Shown here: positions 1-11,057 of the stretch, in pieces | Layout of the letters: the number at the start of each line of letters is the position of its first letter | Position numbering within the stretch: the first letter of the stretch is position 1 | Source of the DNA: Armigeres subalbatus | Taxonomy: Eukaryota > Arthropoda > Insecta > Diptera > Culicidae | NCBI RefSeq assembly: GCF_024139115.2 | Contig: NC_085140.1 | Coordinates: 427,017,781 to 427,081,780, forward strand | DNA length: 64,000 nucleotides | Direction of reading: 5' to 3' | The notes under the pieces: generated by a model | What the model saw: the letters and a program-made list of their open reading frames with translations, nothing else | What the model was told of the DNA's origin: nothing | The model's database searches: none | Position numbers and translations under genes: made by a program

Positions 1-312
1 GTGCACTGGTGGAAGAATACGAGCCTTGGACCTTTGGCAGAATTTAAGCCTTCTGTTATTTGGAGTAACGAGGAATAGTTGGCAGAAGGGATAAGTAGTC
101 GTATTGTTGAGTCCGACAAAGAAGCGCGAGTCGATAAAACCCGGTTGGGCCAACTAGAAATCAACAAATACTAGCCATGTACCGTTTTGAGTGTTCGGAA
201 TATGAGTTATATTCGGGATTTGAGTCAGAACGGTACCAAAAACCAAGCCATTCTGTTGGGATGCGCCAGAGTAGTAAACGCTGCGGACGGGAATAGGGTA
301 TTTGTGCTATTT
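1..312. other. Non-coding edge, no gene seen
   Basis: No reading frame or RNA gene can be supported. Around 265-300 there is a fragment containing GCGGACGGGAATAGGG, a motif that recurs at 5572-5590 and, inverted, near 5460-5475, so this edge holds part of a dispersed repeat. Confidence 0.5.
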
Positions 313-545
313 TATTACAATCTAACTTACACTATCTGGCAGTGGCATTATGGATAACATATTCGTGCAACCATATTATTAATATGATTGCAAGAATCTT
401 AGATCCGGGAGCTAGAAAGTAATAGTTCTATTGTAACATATAGCCCGTTTCAGTAAAGTATGCGTTCCGAAGCTATAGCCGTATACAATAAGCCCCGCAT
501 GATTGTACCCACAGAGTATCTGAAGTGCATTCAAACTTCCTGAAT
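313..545 (+). repeat. Dispersed repeat, copy A
   Basis: This segment aligns with 5060-5290 along its length: both carry ctaac, CTGTCTGGCAGTG-like, ATCCGGGAGYTAGAAAGT, a CCCGTTTCAG-like block and AGCCCCGC in the same order. The copies are clearly diverged, with small indels. No coding capacity is visible. The family is not recognised by name. Confidence 0.6.
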
Positions 546-735
546 TAAAATTGAATTCTTTTAATTTTGGCGCATATTTAATAATAAAAATATAATTAAC
601 AATTTGCAGTTTATCATAAAATGGCTAACCATTTTCCTAAGTTATCTTTGAATCGAACATGTTTGTTCATCTGCATTGCGATTATCACATTATGACATTG
701 CATTGCCGTTGCTAACAATCGATCATCCTATCCTT

Positions 736-890
736 GGGGACGATTCAAATATGACGTCCACTACTTTTTGAGATTTCTAGACCCCCCTCACCCCTCTGTC
801 ACGCTTTTTTGTATACCTAGTATATGCAGTGTCACAAAATCTTAGACCCCTCCCCCCCTAAAACCTGTGACATCATTGTTGAACGACCCC
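736..890. mobile_element. Short MITE with imperfect inverted ends
   Basis: The left end reads GGGGACGATTCAAATATGAC and the right end reads, on the opposite strand, GGGGTCGTTCAACAATGATG, giving imperfect ~24-bp terminal inverted repeats around a C-rich core. The size (~155 bp) and ends resemble MITEs that are very common in Aedes. No convincing target duplication is visible. Confidence 0.5.
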
Positions 891-1099
891 TTGCACAAAC
901 ATTCGCTTGTATGTATATCGCCGACTGCGGTCACTGCTCTGGCCCTACTTTTTGTGGCAAACTGGTGCGAAGCACCGCACAAAAAGAAGAGCCCAAAAAC
1001 CAACTACCTACACTGAACGACGGCCGAATGAGACTCACGTTGCGAACGGGAAAAAGAGGTGCTGCCAAAATGGTCCAATACCCTACTTTAATGTTGATA

Positions 1100-1245
1100 A
1101 TCAAATGTTTCAATATAACTGGAAAATTGGTGGAGAGTTTCCGAGTCGATTGATATATAAATCTCAAAAATCCATCGAAAGATGAATGCGCTATTAACGT
1201 TCAAAATCTTACATGATTTCGTGACGGTCTCGGATTTGGAAATTT
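1100..1245 (-). repeat. Dispersed repeat shared with 50955-51110 and 60795-60905
   Basis: Read on the minus strand this matches 50955-51110 closely, including CCGTCACGAAATCATGTAAG, TTCGATGGATTTT and GATTTATATATCAATCGACTC. A more distant copy lies at 60795-60905. It is non-coding; short frames across it are chance. Confidence 0.65.
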
Positions 1246-1295
1246 TCATTTGTCACCCTGTATCCGAGTCTTCCCCTTAGACGTAGTTTACGTCA

Positions 1296-2420
1296 AAACC
1301 CCATAAAAATCTTATTTTTCATTATAACTCTTTCCAATGATTTTTCCCATTTTCCGTCTCTTCTACAAAGTTGTCAAACAAGCAAAATTACATGTTTTTG
1401 CTGAACATTGTAACATTCCATCTCCCATACAACAAAAGTTATCTTTAAATTATACATATTTTTAGAGGTATTTCAAGTTGTGATTACTCCCTTAATTGCA
1501 AAATGTCGCAAATTTCTTCACGATATGGTGAAAACCGCTTATTTCATTTTTCTACTGTTTTGTCGACAAGAGTCTTCTCGAATGCTGTGTTAAAAATTTG
1601 TAAACCTATGAAAAAACATGATATTTGAATAACTTTTGTTTTATAAGAGATAGAAAGCTACAATGTTCAGCAAAAACGTGTAATTTTGCTGGTTTGACAA
1701 CTTTGTAGAAGAGACGGAAAATGTGAAAAATCATTAGAGTTAGTTTAAGTTTAAGTTAAGTTAAGAGAATAATTTTAAGGGGATTTCCACGAATTTGGAA
1801 ACAACTTTTCCTTTGGTATTACATATTTTTAAAAACAAACTTTGCATTTCACGTTGTTTGTATTAAAAACAAATGCGGCGATGAAGCTGAGTTTCTATAT
1901 TTTAGATATAACAAACTTAACATGGCTTATGTAAAAATCGCTTAAAATCATTCTCTTAACTTAAACTAACTCTAATAATTTTTCACATTTTCCGTCTCTT
2001 CTACAAAGTTGTCAAACCAGCAAAATTACATGTTTTTGCTAAACATTGTAACTTTCTATCTCTTATAAAACAAAAGATATTCAAATATTATAATTTTTCA
2101 TAGGTTTACAAGTTTTTAACACATCATTCGAGAAGACTCTTGTCGACAAAAGTTTTCAATGTCTGTAGAAAAATTAAATAAGCGATATTCAGCATTTCGT
2201 GAAGAAGTTTGCGACTTTTCGCAATTAAGGGAGTAATCACAACTTGAAACACCTCTAAAAATATGTATAATTTAAAGATAACTTTTGTTGTATGGGATAT
2301 GGAATGTAACAATGTTCAGCAAAAACATGTAATTTTGCTTGTTTAACAACTTTATGGAAGAAACGAAAAATGGGAAAAATCATTGGAAAGAGTTAGAATG
2401 GAAAATAAGACTTTTATGTT
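1296..2420. mobile_element. Foldback element with ~490-bp inverted arms
   Basis: The left arm (about 1296-1790) and right arm (about 1931-2420) are reverse complements with scattered substitutions. Both carry CCGTCTCTTCTACAAAGTTG or its complement, CATGTTTTTGCTGAACATTG-like blocks and GTCGACAAGAGTCTTCTCGA-like blocks in mirror order. A ~140-bp spacer separates them. No ORF of note lies inside. A transcript would fold into a very long hairpin. No target duplication could be defined, so the superfamily is unknown. Confidence 0.8.
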
Positions 2421-3952
2421 TTTTTAATAAAACGTCTTAATTTTGTTATATATAAGAGATAAAAACTCGAAATGTTCAGCAAAGTTGCTCGTATTAACAT
2501 TTGCTACAACTTTGCGGAAGACACTACGTGTCTATCTCATTCTGGTGGAAAAATAATTTTCTCAACTTTTAGGGGGATTAATCATCAAACTGTTTTTATC
2601 GAAAGATGCGCTACCAAAATATCTTGAAACTTCTGTGAATAAACACTTTTCGAGTTTTTGTATTTCGATCGTGAAAATGACGAAATAAAACACTGTGCGA
2701 TGCCAACGATTTCCAAACCATATACTTAATAGCACAGCTAGACAAGAATATATGAGAATATATGAGTCTTGATGTGATATAGATAGAAGGTGATGGGAGA
2801 TACACTTATTTCCTACCTCTTTGCCCAAATTCCCCTATGCAATAATATAACTCAATGATTCTGAGCTAGGAAATTATGTTCTAATATTAATAAAATTGAT
2901 ATTTGCCAATAGTATTATGAAATTAACGAATATTCAAATATTGCTGTTCCAGAGAAAACTTTCCACTTTCCGGTGCAATTTTCAAACTACCGCAGCTGTT
3001 ACTTCATACTTATTCTATACTGCTTTGCATGGCATTCTTCTTTTATCTATCCAATATTGTACTAAAGTTGTGTTTTCCTCTTTATTATAGATCCAAACAC
3101 GATACATATTATTTATGAAAAACAAGATACACGTTGGTAAAAGTTGTAAATTTAAGGGATTTTGGAGTCAAATAAGCATCAAAGTACATTTTATGTAATC
3201 AGTCAAAATTCATAATATTTACAGATAATTGTGGATATTATTGTCCTAAATTGTTGAACAGATATTGATAAATGCGCTCGATACCAAAATATCCAAAAAT
3301 CGTTTGGAAGACGGCTGAGTTATTAGCCAAAATTTGGTTATGTAAATTTCAAGAACCCCTCCTCGTACGCAACTTGTTGCGGGGAAATCGGATGAGTATA
3401 AGTGCCAAAAACTGGCCTGGTAGCGAGTCTCTTTTTAGTGACTTGGTCACTATTTTGAGTCTAGTCGCTAAAATTCACTATTAGCATCCTAAAGTCACTT
3501 AAAGTCACTATTTTTCGGAAAATGGTCACTAAAGTCACTAGTTTTGCATTGTCTGTTGTAAAAAAGTCCAAATCAGAAAACATTTGTACCTGTTATTATC
3601 AACCAAATCAAATGTGGATCTGGTAGAAATATATAAAATTTGGGAAATATGCACCTAAGAAGTTTGAAGTTGGAAAAAAAAATTTGAAATGTGAAGACGA
3701 AGTTTGTTATGGAAATCTTAATGTTTGATGTTTCTCAGTGTCAGGGAGAATAATGTGCGATTAGGGCGCCGATGACAGAAAGTACATTATGATTGTTAAA
3801 TGGTTGTTAAATCCGTTTATGATTGTTAAAACCGCCTTGTGACCCTTTGAGAAAAGTCTCGAAAAAAAAGTGCAGAGCAACTTATGTCAGAAGTAATTCT
3901 GGCACAAGCAACTTTTTGACTGAAATTAATTCAGTATCACATATTTATGAAA
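2421..3952. other. A+T-rich non-coding stretch
   Basis: No gene is supported. 2460-2545 resembles the foldback arm vocabulary (GAAATGTTCAGCAAAG, CTACAACTTTGCGGAAGACA). 3360-3405 is a fragment of the repeat found intact at 13.2-14.6 kb (CGCAACTTGTTGCG, AAATCGGATGAG). 3425-3545 holds a degenerate short tandem repeat based on GTCACTA. The rest looks single copy. Confidence 0.5.
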
Positions 3953-3976
3953 AGATTTTGTTTATTAACAATTAAG
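3953..3976 (+). repeat. Target-site duplication, left copy (24 bp)
   Basis: AGATTTTGTTTATTAACAAT followed by TAAG is repeated exactly at 4595-4618, on the other side of the SINE. A perfect 24-bp duplication indicates a fairly recent LINE-mediated insertion. Confidence 0.9.
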
Positions 3977-4594
3977 CTTGAGCTTGATTTACTGCTCGTA
4001 GTTGCTACTCCATTATGACCAGATCAGCTGTTCTTGCACAGGGAACCAACAGATGTTTGCTTGGGACTAGCACACATCTTCAATGTACAAAGTACTGGTG
4101 ATCTCATTTGTTAGGTCATACTGGCGCCTGCCACGTCAGAATGCAAGTCAATGTAGGGAAGGGGGAGGAAATGATGATGCAATCACTCGCCCACTGCAAG
4201 CCGAATATACCTCTGCACTTGCCAAAACATCATGCGGAATTTGTTGGAATTTCTGGGTTAGGTTCGAGAGGCAGAGGTCTGTCTTGGTAATAGGAGAAGG
4301 TAATAGGTCTTGGTAGATAGGAGAAGGTAACTGATGGAATTTCTAATTGGATGTAGGAAACGAGCTCTATAGTTCATTTCCAATTCTAGCAGATTACTGT
4401 TAGAATACTCGAGTTGAAGGTATAGGAATAGTAATGGAAACGGTATGGAAGTCCATTTCCAGTTCTAGCGATTGCTAGAACATGAGAAATAAAGAGAAAG
4501 ATACAAAGTAGGAGAATGGAACGGACCTGGGATTGAACCCACGACATCCTGCGTATGAGGCAGAAGCAGTAGCCATATGACTACCAAGCCCGCT
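3977..4594 (-). mobile_element. tRNA-derived SINE, copy A
   Basis: The 5' end lies at 4594 on the minus strand. Its first ~75 bases are tRNA-like: an A-box-like GCTTGGTAGTCATATGG, an anticodon-stem-like CTGCC...GGAGG region, and a clear B box/T arm GTGGGTTCAATCCCAGG, so it should carry an internal RNA polymerase III promoter. The body is ~540 bp with no ORF, and the 3' end (at 3977) finishes in repeats of AGCTCA/CAAGCT type. A second copy lies at 17866-18486 in the same orientation. The target duplication is 24 bp and perfect. It differs from the GAA-tailed SINE at 19603. Confidence 0.85.
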
Positions 4595-4618
4595 AGATTT
4601 TGTTTATTAACAATTAAG

Positions 4619-5059
4619 AATAGATACCCAAAATACTAGTGTGGAGGTGGAGGTGAATAAATTGGTCGAATTTTCAAAATCTAAAATAAAATACAAAGTT
4701 AATTAGATTTAAAAGATTTTTTCAACTCAAGATTATTTGGCCACCCAATTTTAATTAACTTTAATACTTAAGTCTGCCATTTAGAAATTAAAGTTCATTA
4801 GAATTTCTGCATTTCTAATAAGTGACCATCGTTTTATTAGATTTTCAAAATTTTCCTCAGAATGCCACGTCGAGTTTAAAAACTCTAAAACTTCATTTAA
4901 ATTTGTTATTAAAAAAATAAATTAATAACAGGTTAAATTTTAGTTTTTACAAATGGTTCTAAGATTTATGAGTTCAAATAGTAAGTCTAGGAATCAATTT
5001 GATCATTTTATATCATTCTTTGGCTGTTATACCGAAAACTTGTGTGTGTGTGTGTGTGT
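4619..5059. other. A+T-rich single-copy stretch with (GT)n
   Basis: No gene is seen. A GT dinucleotide run occupies about 5040-5059. Just before it, TTGGCTGTTATACCGAAAAC is repeated at 9639-9658, which suggests a shared dispersed repeat end. Confidence 0.5.
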
Positions 5060-5290
5060 ACAAACTAACCCCCACTGTCTGGCAGTGATGTTATGGAAGA
5101 AAGCTGTCTGTTAAAACAGTCAGAGTTAATCCGGGAGTTAGAAAGTGTTAGCTCTACTGCAGCTCCAGTGACCCATTTCAGAGTGCCTGGTATTTCATGT
5201 CCACTCCGAGGTCACTATCACTAACAGTAAGCCCCGCCTGGTTATGCTACCGTTTATCAAATGGATAAAGGTATCATAATCAAACTTCCG
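5060..5290 (+). repeat. Dispersed repeat, copy B
   Basis: Diverged homologue of 313-545, sharing CTGTCTGGCAGTG, ATCCGGGAGTTAGAAAGTG, a CCCATTTCAG block and AGTAAGCCCCGCCTGGTTAT-like sequence in the same order. Non-coding. Confidence 0.6.
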
Positions 5291-5424
5291 GATGCAAAAC
5301 ATTTATAATATATTTTGAATCCAGCGCGCATTTAATAGAATTCATCATACATATATTATCAAATAGTTGTTGTATCTTACAATTTTGCGAGTATGGGATC
5401 AAAAAAGTTAAATCTCCGAACATG

Positions 5425-5625
5425 AAGTAGGAAGCGGGACCATTTGAGCAGCACCCCCCACTCCCGTCCGCAACGTTGATAACTCGAGCGCGTTCCAACC
5501 AAATGGTTGGATTTTTTTTTCTTACCATGTACTAAGAAACAATTCGGTTGTAATGCGCTCGAGCAACGAACGCTGCAGACGGGAATAGGGGGTGCGGCCC
5601 AAATGGTTCTCTACCCTATTGTATC
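5425..5625. repeat. Imperfect inverted repeat (~65-bp arms)
   Basis: The left arm (5425-5492) contains GACCATTTGAGCAGCACCCC and CTCCCGTCCGCAACG. The right arm (5555-5625) contains the complement, CGCTCGAGCAACGAACGCTG and GGGGGTGCGGCCCAAATGGT. The arms are separated by ~60 bp. Related sequence occurs at 1010-1100. Probably a small MITE or the paired ends of a repeat family. Confidence 0.55.
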
Positions 5626-5705
5626 TAAACGCGCAACATGAAGGTAAAATATTCACTCTTCTCAAGGCTTTCTCCAATTCTGCTCAATTGGCTTAGCTAA
5701 CGATA

Positions 5706-6000
5706 CCCGAGCAAAAATGAATAACTTATTGATAACAAATTCTATTATTCGGTTATCGGACATTTTGATAACTGAATTTGTTATCATTTTGGTTGAATTA
5801 ACAGCCAACATAACAAAAATGATACCAGAATTTTGTTCCTAAAATAACTAAATGCAAACAAATCAAGTTATCACTGATACCAAGTTGATAACACATTTTG
5901 TTATACATATTATTTACTCAAATAACTAATTTAGTTATCATTTAGTTATCACCTATCACTGTTTTATCGACCAAAATAGTTAAATCTTCTTTGCCGACTT
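5706..6000. repeat. GATAAC-rich dispersed repeat, copy 1
   Basis: Starts with TACCCGAGC and is rich in GATAAC, GTTATC and GTTATCATTTTGGTTGAAT. Similar sequence recurs at 6945-7040 and 8905-9062. The last copy ends in GCTCGGGTA, the complement of this start, so TACCCGAGC is probably the terminal inverted repeat of the family. Copy 1 lacks its right end. Confidence 0.5.
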
Positions 6001-6014
6001 CGTTAGGCATTGAA

Positions 6015-6100
6015 AAAAATTTTGGAATTCACTGGGGTTCGAACTCGAATCGAGTGATTGAACGGCGTCGTCTCTAGGCACTCACCCAATTACGCTTTCT
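6015..6100 (-). repeat. tRNA-like sequence, probable SINE head
   Basis: On the minus strand this reads TAATTGGGTGAGTGCC, then CACTCGATTCGAGTTCGAAC and CCCAGTG, the latter being a good match to a tRNA B box/T arm. There is no complete acceptor stem, so it is more likely a tRNA-derived SINE head than a tRNA gene. Confidence 0.4.
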
Positions 6101-6126
6101 TGTGGAGCAAAAGAGAAGAGCACTAC

Positions 6127-6851
6127 CCCAAGCAGCACAAATTGTTTCACTATTGAACATTTCACTGTGTTGCAACTATTCAGAAAGAACAATATTTGCG
6201 TATGTGCCATCAAATATAACTCTCTTGCAATCTAAAAAGCGCAAGAGGTGGAGCCTACGGAAACATCCTTCGATTGCAGTAAAATTGCAATAATGTTGCA
6301 AAACACTACAGCGGAAAAAAATAAAATAAAAATATAAAACCCGATTCGATTTATGGATCTTGTGATTGATAGTCCTTCACTCTACCACAGCACCGAAGTG
6401 ACTGCATGCTGACTCACCATAAAAACCATAAGATTATGAAGTTTTGTACTAGGGTTTCCTGTTACTTGATTGCACCATCACAGGAAAAAAATGTGAGTTG
6501 TCAAAACGTTGAACGATGCTGAATTAAACATGAAGACACATTCAACTTATCTGCAACTTAATTTAAACAAACAATTAAATTTTGAAAGACGCATTGAAGT
6601 TACATGGTAAAAAATATGCAACTTAATGATTTTGTTTCGTGTTTGCAACATGAAGTGCAGTATTCTTTGTTTGTTTGTTTCCAAATGTCAAACACGTACT
6701 GCATTGCAATTTTAATGAAACATTGATCACAATTTGAACGTTTTTGACATCTTGATGCAACTTTTTCGTGCTTTGATGTTTTTCAAATGCCTTTAATGAA
6801 ACTGAATAGAAACAAGGTGCTTTTAGGAAGATGTTGCGTGTGCTACTTGGG
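6127..6851. mobile_element. Non-autonomous TIR element, ~725 bp
   Basis: Ends are CCCAAGCAGCACA (6127-6139) and TGTGCTACTTGGG (6839-6851), a 13-bp terminal inverted repeat with one mismatch. The interior has no ORF and contains a second tRNA-like patch at about 6345-6412 (minus strand, with GTGGTAGAGTG and AAATCGAATCGGG). ACGCTTTCT occurs directly after the right end (6852-6860) and also at 6092-6100, 26 bp outside the left end, so it may be a target-site remnant; this is not certain. Confidence 0.55.
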
Positions 6852-6944
6852 ACGCTTTCTACAATCTTGTATTTACTGAAGACTATTTATAATCAAATCA
6901 TGATGCCATGACCATAACAGTTGGCTGGACATAGTGCAAAGCAG

Positions 6945-7040
6945 AATAACTTATTAATAACAAACTTTATTATCCAGTTACATTGATAACTAGAATTGTT
7001 ATCATTTTGGTTGAATAACCAAATAACAAAAATGAAAACC
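6945..7040. repeat. GATAAC-rich dispersed repeat, copy 2
   Basis: GAATAACTTATTAATAACAA and GTTATCATTTTGGTTGAATA match the copy at 5706-6000. Neither terminus can be placed. Confidence 0.5.
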
Positions 7041-7179
7041 GAATTCAATTCAAAATAGCAAATCGACAATCAATTAAGATAAATACAGTGCATCGTCCTT
7101 TTATTGAACACTTTTTTTTTCAGTTGTGACCAATTACATGAATATATAAATACTAGGCAATCGCACCCGATCAGCCTCA

Positions 7180-7420
7180 GATTAGTTTTTCTCACTAATT
7201 GTCAATCATTAGGTTGCTAGCAGCGCCACACTGTAAACCGATTTCAGTGCTAGGATTTATTCAAACAAAACCAAAATCTTGTATTTCGCAGTGAGTTACA
7301 TGTTTTCACAAGGGGCAAGTAACTCTAAACTTTGCGATAGTATTACTCATTGTCGAGCAATAGTATTCGTGGTATTTCTAGTATATCCATGATATGCCTC
7401 AAACAAAGATACGGTTGCTG
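7180..7420 (+). repeat. Diverged direct duplicate, unit 1
   Basis: Shares with 8110-8330 the order GTCAAT/GTCATTAG, GCAGCGCCACACT, GATTTCAGTGC/GACGTCAGTGC and TGCCTCAAACAAA. Identity is low but collinear. Non-coding and not recognised. Confidence 0.45.
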
Positions 7421-8109
7421 GTTTGGTTGTTATACCATTTGTCAGTTGAAACACAGTGCTCCCCCGTTTTAAGAACACTTGATTTGTACTTTTTACAGAT
7501 TCTAGAAAACTCTAACCGTATAACCGTATGCCAACAAACCAAAACGGGGGCACAAAACTATTAATAATAGAAAAACTGAACAATCTATTTTTAAGAATTT
7601 AAATGAGACAGAAATCATGTGTTGCCTAAAATGGGGTGGACTGTATTGACTGTATTTCATGCTTTCCTAACCAGGGCTCTTTGATGATTTCATCATAGAT
7701 AAGACGTAGTTTTTCGCTAATATTTTTAAGTATTCATACATACTGTCGAAAGTTTCGAGTTGGTTACCCCTTGTGTTTTCATATGCATGTTTAAACTCTG
7801 CTGATCCCAAAAAGAATTAATCCATGAAAAAATGTTGTTATTTGAAGACAACAGATATCTCAACTCATTCTTATTTATATGCAGTGGAGGATCAGGAGTC
7901 GATGTTCTATGACTCGATATCGACTCATAAAAGTAAATTTTTCAACACTAAAAATTGTTTTATGGATTACTGTGATGACAGTACACCTTCCTAATAATTT
8001 TCTATTCCACATCTCGATGTTTCCATGAGTCGACCATCCCTCAACTATCGTGGAGGTTTGCCTGCAGATAACGATTTTCCCCGGGTTTGTATTTTACTTT
8101 TATACCTAA
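7421..8109. other. Non-coding stretch, nothing recognised
   Basis: A+T-rich, no supportable ORF or RNA gene. It separates the two diverged duplicates at 7180 and 8110. Confidence 0.5.
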
Positions 8110-8330
8110 GTTGAAAACTGTCATTAGTTGAGCATATTGCAGCGCCGCACTCTAGATCGACGTCAGTGCGAGCATGAATGTTTTTACCAAATCACACCAG
8201 ATCGTTGCGATTTCTTGATTATCCGACATTTCCAGTTAAATTCTTTGCTTCCCCATTTGAACACTGCGGATTTCAAGACGAATTATATTGCCGTTCGTGA
8301 ATTATATTGCCTCAAACAAATGCAAACTCA
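8110..8330 (+). repeat. Diverged direct duplicate, unit 2
   Basis: Partner of 7180-7420 (GCAGCGCCGCACT, GACGTCAGTGCG, TGCCTCAAACAAA). A 77-codon frame crosses it but is not shared with unit 1, so it is not regarded as a gene. Confidence 0.45.
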
Positions 8331-8904
8331 TTTTATATATAAACGTTGTCCTGCAAAGTAGGCGGTTAGTCAAGAGTATTCACCATTCTTGAATGAGCAC
8401 ATGCCCTTGGATCATATGTTTCGGGAGTTGCAAGCCCACGTTAAGTTCTAATTCAACTCCTACAACGTATGGTTTCAGATACATACATACTTCATTATTC
8501 AACATCACCTGAAATGGAAGTAAAGTCAATAAGCATAGTACTAAACAAATAAGAAAACTTGAACTCTTGCGCAAATTCCAGAAAATAAACGAATCAATAG
8601 ATATCGTGGGTAACAGGGAAAATCATCGTCTGCTTGATTCAGTTCACTGTTAAGGAACATTTCTTGTCACACTTTTTATAGCGTCCGCCATTATGGTGAG
8701 AATGGAAAGCTGGATGAACCTTAATCCTAATCTGTATGGTAAATCTGATTAAAGATTCGCAGTTTTATATGGTACAGTTTTACCTCGTGTTAAACATGTT
8801 GGGATGACCATTCACCATAAATTATGTCCCTAGGGAAGTTGCTCCCACAAGTTAGTTTATTTGAAAGAATAGAATGTTTAGCACGATATTTGAACGACGC
8901 GAAA

Positions 8905-9062
8905 ATTTGAAGAAAATGGCAAATTTGTATTGATAATAAAATTTGTTATTATTCAGTTATCAGTTAATCACATGATTGATAACTGAATATCAAAATGATA
9001 ATAAGGATAACTTAGCATGTTATCAGTTTGTTATCATTTCAGTTATCTGCCTTCGCTCGGGT
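8905..9062. repeat. GATAAC-rich dispersed repeat, copy 3 with right terminus
   Basis: Dense in GATAAC and GTTATC and ending in TTCGCTCGGGTA, the inverted counterpart of TACCCGAGC at 5707. TA adjoins both termini, as expected of a TA-targeting MITE, but the distance between them (3.3 kb) and the other insertions in between make a single element uncertain. Confidence 0.45.
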
Positions 9063-9754
9063 AATAACACTATGGCACATAACTTTGAGAAGATGGAGAG
9101 AGTTAACAACTAACAACAATAGTTAGTAAATTTTAAAATGAATATCATTTAAGGAGAAATCGGAACGTGCTCACCAATTATGTTTGTATCCCTGGTGTCC
9201 AGCATAAGGACAGTTCCTTCCAGAACAATAGCCTGCCAAAACCAATAAAACCACCACACTTGCATTTGGAGCAGTCCACAACTATCAACCGGAGTCACAA
9301 GCGCTAGAATGTCCAGTCCAACTGCTTATCGTTGTTGACCTTGGCAGATTCGGCCTTTGACGGTGTATTATCAACAACGGGTTTTAGATGTATATCTCCA
9401 ACGTAAATCATCTTTTGAAGATCCGCCGGTAACGATGCAATAAACGATGAAAGGGAGCTGGAAAACGCCGAGCGCAGCAGCAGCAACAGATTCCACACAG
9501 CAATTCAACTTGATTGATATATTACATTGCATTTTTATACGTTTTTTATACATTTTTATAATAACACAGCGCTTGACAAATTTTCTGACGTGAAAAAAAA
9601 CTGGACTTTGCTTTAGCGTGACTTACTACGATCTCCTTGGCTGTTATACCGAAAACTTCGAGCTTATATTAAACAACAAATATTGTAATTATCAATATAA
9701 TTTTGTGACACAACTTGTTACTCACTACCCGTTGTAGTGACGCCGATATCATCT
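9063..9754. other. Non-coding stretch
   Basis: No gene supported. Contains a second TTGGCTGTTATACCGAAAAC (9639-9658, also at 5019). Short frames on the minus strand at 9300-9550 have no recognisable domain. Confidence 0.5.
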
Positions 9755-10040
9755 TCCAAACTTAGACGTACATGTTCACGATAGAATTAGAGGCGAAAGT
9801 ATAGAATTGATAGTTGCGTTAGGATACGGCAGGCATGAAGAATGTTTTTATAGAAGTCGGTTTGAAAGCTACCGGAGGGCAATATCGCACGACCTTCCTT
9901 CTGCCAAACTCCCGTATGAAAGGGGAGGGTATAATATCAGTTTGGAAGCTGATATATCTCCACTGGCAAAAGGGAGGTAGTTTGATTTGCTCATATACCA
10001 TCGCGTGCGGAAGGGTATGTATTCTTTCAAAGATGTTCAA
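9755..10040 (+). repeat. Dispersed repeat, inverted copy at 18940-19230
   Basis: Matches the reverse complement of 18940-19230 with high identity, including GTACATG, GCAGGCATGAAGAATG, TTTTTATAGAAGTCG, GCACGACCTTCCTTCTGCCA and GATATATCTCCACTGGCAAA. A short frame exists in each copy but the reading is not conserved as a protein. The family is a common Aedes-type repeat whose name I do not know. Confidence 0.7.
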
Positions 10041-10619
10041 AAATATGGCCTTTCAACATTTGTAAGTGAAAAACTAAAACCAATTCAAAGTCACAAAAAT
10101 AAAAACTACGAAAAACTTTTTATCCTAATCTATTTTTTATTTTTCTAGAAGTAATAACGATTCTACAAGCCGAAAGCGCAGGCTAGTATTTCTTCCAGTT
10201 GGAAATATTCCCAATTTTTTGACAATGTTTTTCATTGGGATGAAAGTTATAGAAAGCATTGAGCTATTATCTATATATTTGAAGAAAAAAAAACAATCCA
10301 AATACTAGCATCAAAGTACACTAATTATACCTGAGAATTGCATTTATGTATAGAAATAACCAAATGAATCAAATCTTAGCTGGTTTCAGGTTGATTGAAA
10401 TTACACAAATATTCCGCTAGACGAAGAAATCTTCTTGAGACGAAAGTTTGAACATCTTCTACATTTTATTTTGACGGCAAACGCCATTGTCTAGATAACA
10501 TCTTAACTCACTTGTTTCACCAACATTACTCAGCACGATTCCATCAAAGGACATAACTTATTCACGAAACACTTTGTCTGAGCTTCCGCTGTCATCAGTG
10601 CTTTGACAACATCGTCACC
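10041..10619. other. Non-coding stretch
   Basis: A+T-rich; nothing recognised apart from homopolymer runs. Confidence 0.5.
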
Positions 10620-11057
10620 ATGTTCTTTCCTATTACAAAGAACAACATTAGCTCCGTAAAACATTTCCAAGTTCAGCCAATTAAGTGCAATTCGCTTCGC
10701 CCGTTTTTTCCCTACGTTATCCGAAGACAGCCCCTATTATTCAATCCATCTTCCCTTGAATCAGACAGGAGAAAAATCTCCAGCTTTTTACCGCCATTCA
10801 TCCGATTTGAAAGATATGGCTCACGAGAAAAGCAGCTAAATTCCAAAACAGTCCTTCACAACTTCCGAGGAGCAAAAAAAAAGAATATAGGAAACTTTTT
10901 ACGATTTTCACAGTTTTATAGTTTCACCGCGTCGGACGATCTCCTCGTCGGCGTTCGCCGTAGCGGCGGTAGGAGAAAAAATTTCATTGCATTTTTGCCG
11001 GCTAGATTCGTCCGTTTGAACACCGAACTTGAAAGGCAAGTTTGCACTCGCACGTAG
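10620..11057 (+). CDS. Uncertain ORF, 145 codons
   Basis: An ATG-started open frame in one of the few locally single-copy and G+C-richer stretches of the window. The translation is basic (many Arg and Lys), with no signal peptide, membrane segment, zinc-binding pattern or family motif that I can identify. No conserved neighbour, obvious TATA box or poly(A) signal supports it. It could be an exon fragment or chance; chance is more likely than not. If part of a gene, the single-copy DNA to 12.2 kb would be its downstream intron or regulatory region. Confidence 0.15.
   Translation: MFFPITKNNISSVKHFQVQPIKCNSLRPFFPYVIRRQPLLFNPSSLESDRRKISSFLPPFIRFERYGSREKQLNSKTVLHNFRGAKKKNIGNFLRFSQFYSFTASDDLLVGVRRSGGRRKNFIAFLPARFVRLNTELERQVCTRT

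Noticed and set aside
4083..4316. Short frames in the SINE (also at 17934-18212)
   Set aside because: SINE bodies are non-coding, and the frames differ between copies because of indels.
5041..5059. (GT)n run as a functional element
   Set aside because: An ordinary microsatellite; no associated signal.
6015..6412. Genuine tRNA genes
   Set aside because: B-box-like matches exist but no cloverleaf with acceptor stem could be drawn; more likely SINE heads.
9835..10065. 76-codon ORF with an inverted counterpart at 18956-19186
   Set aside because: The two copies are opened in opposite senses relative to the repeat and do not encode the same protein, so the similarity is at DNA level.
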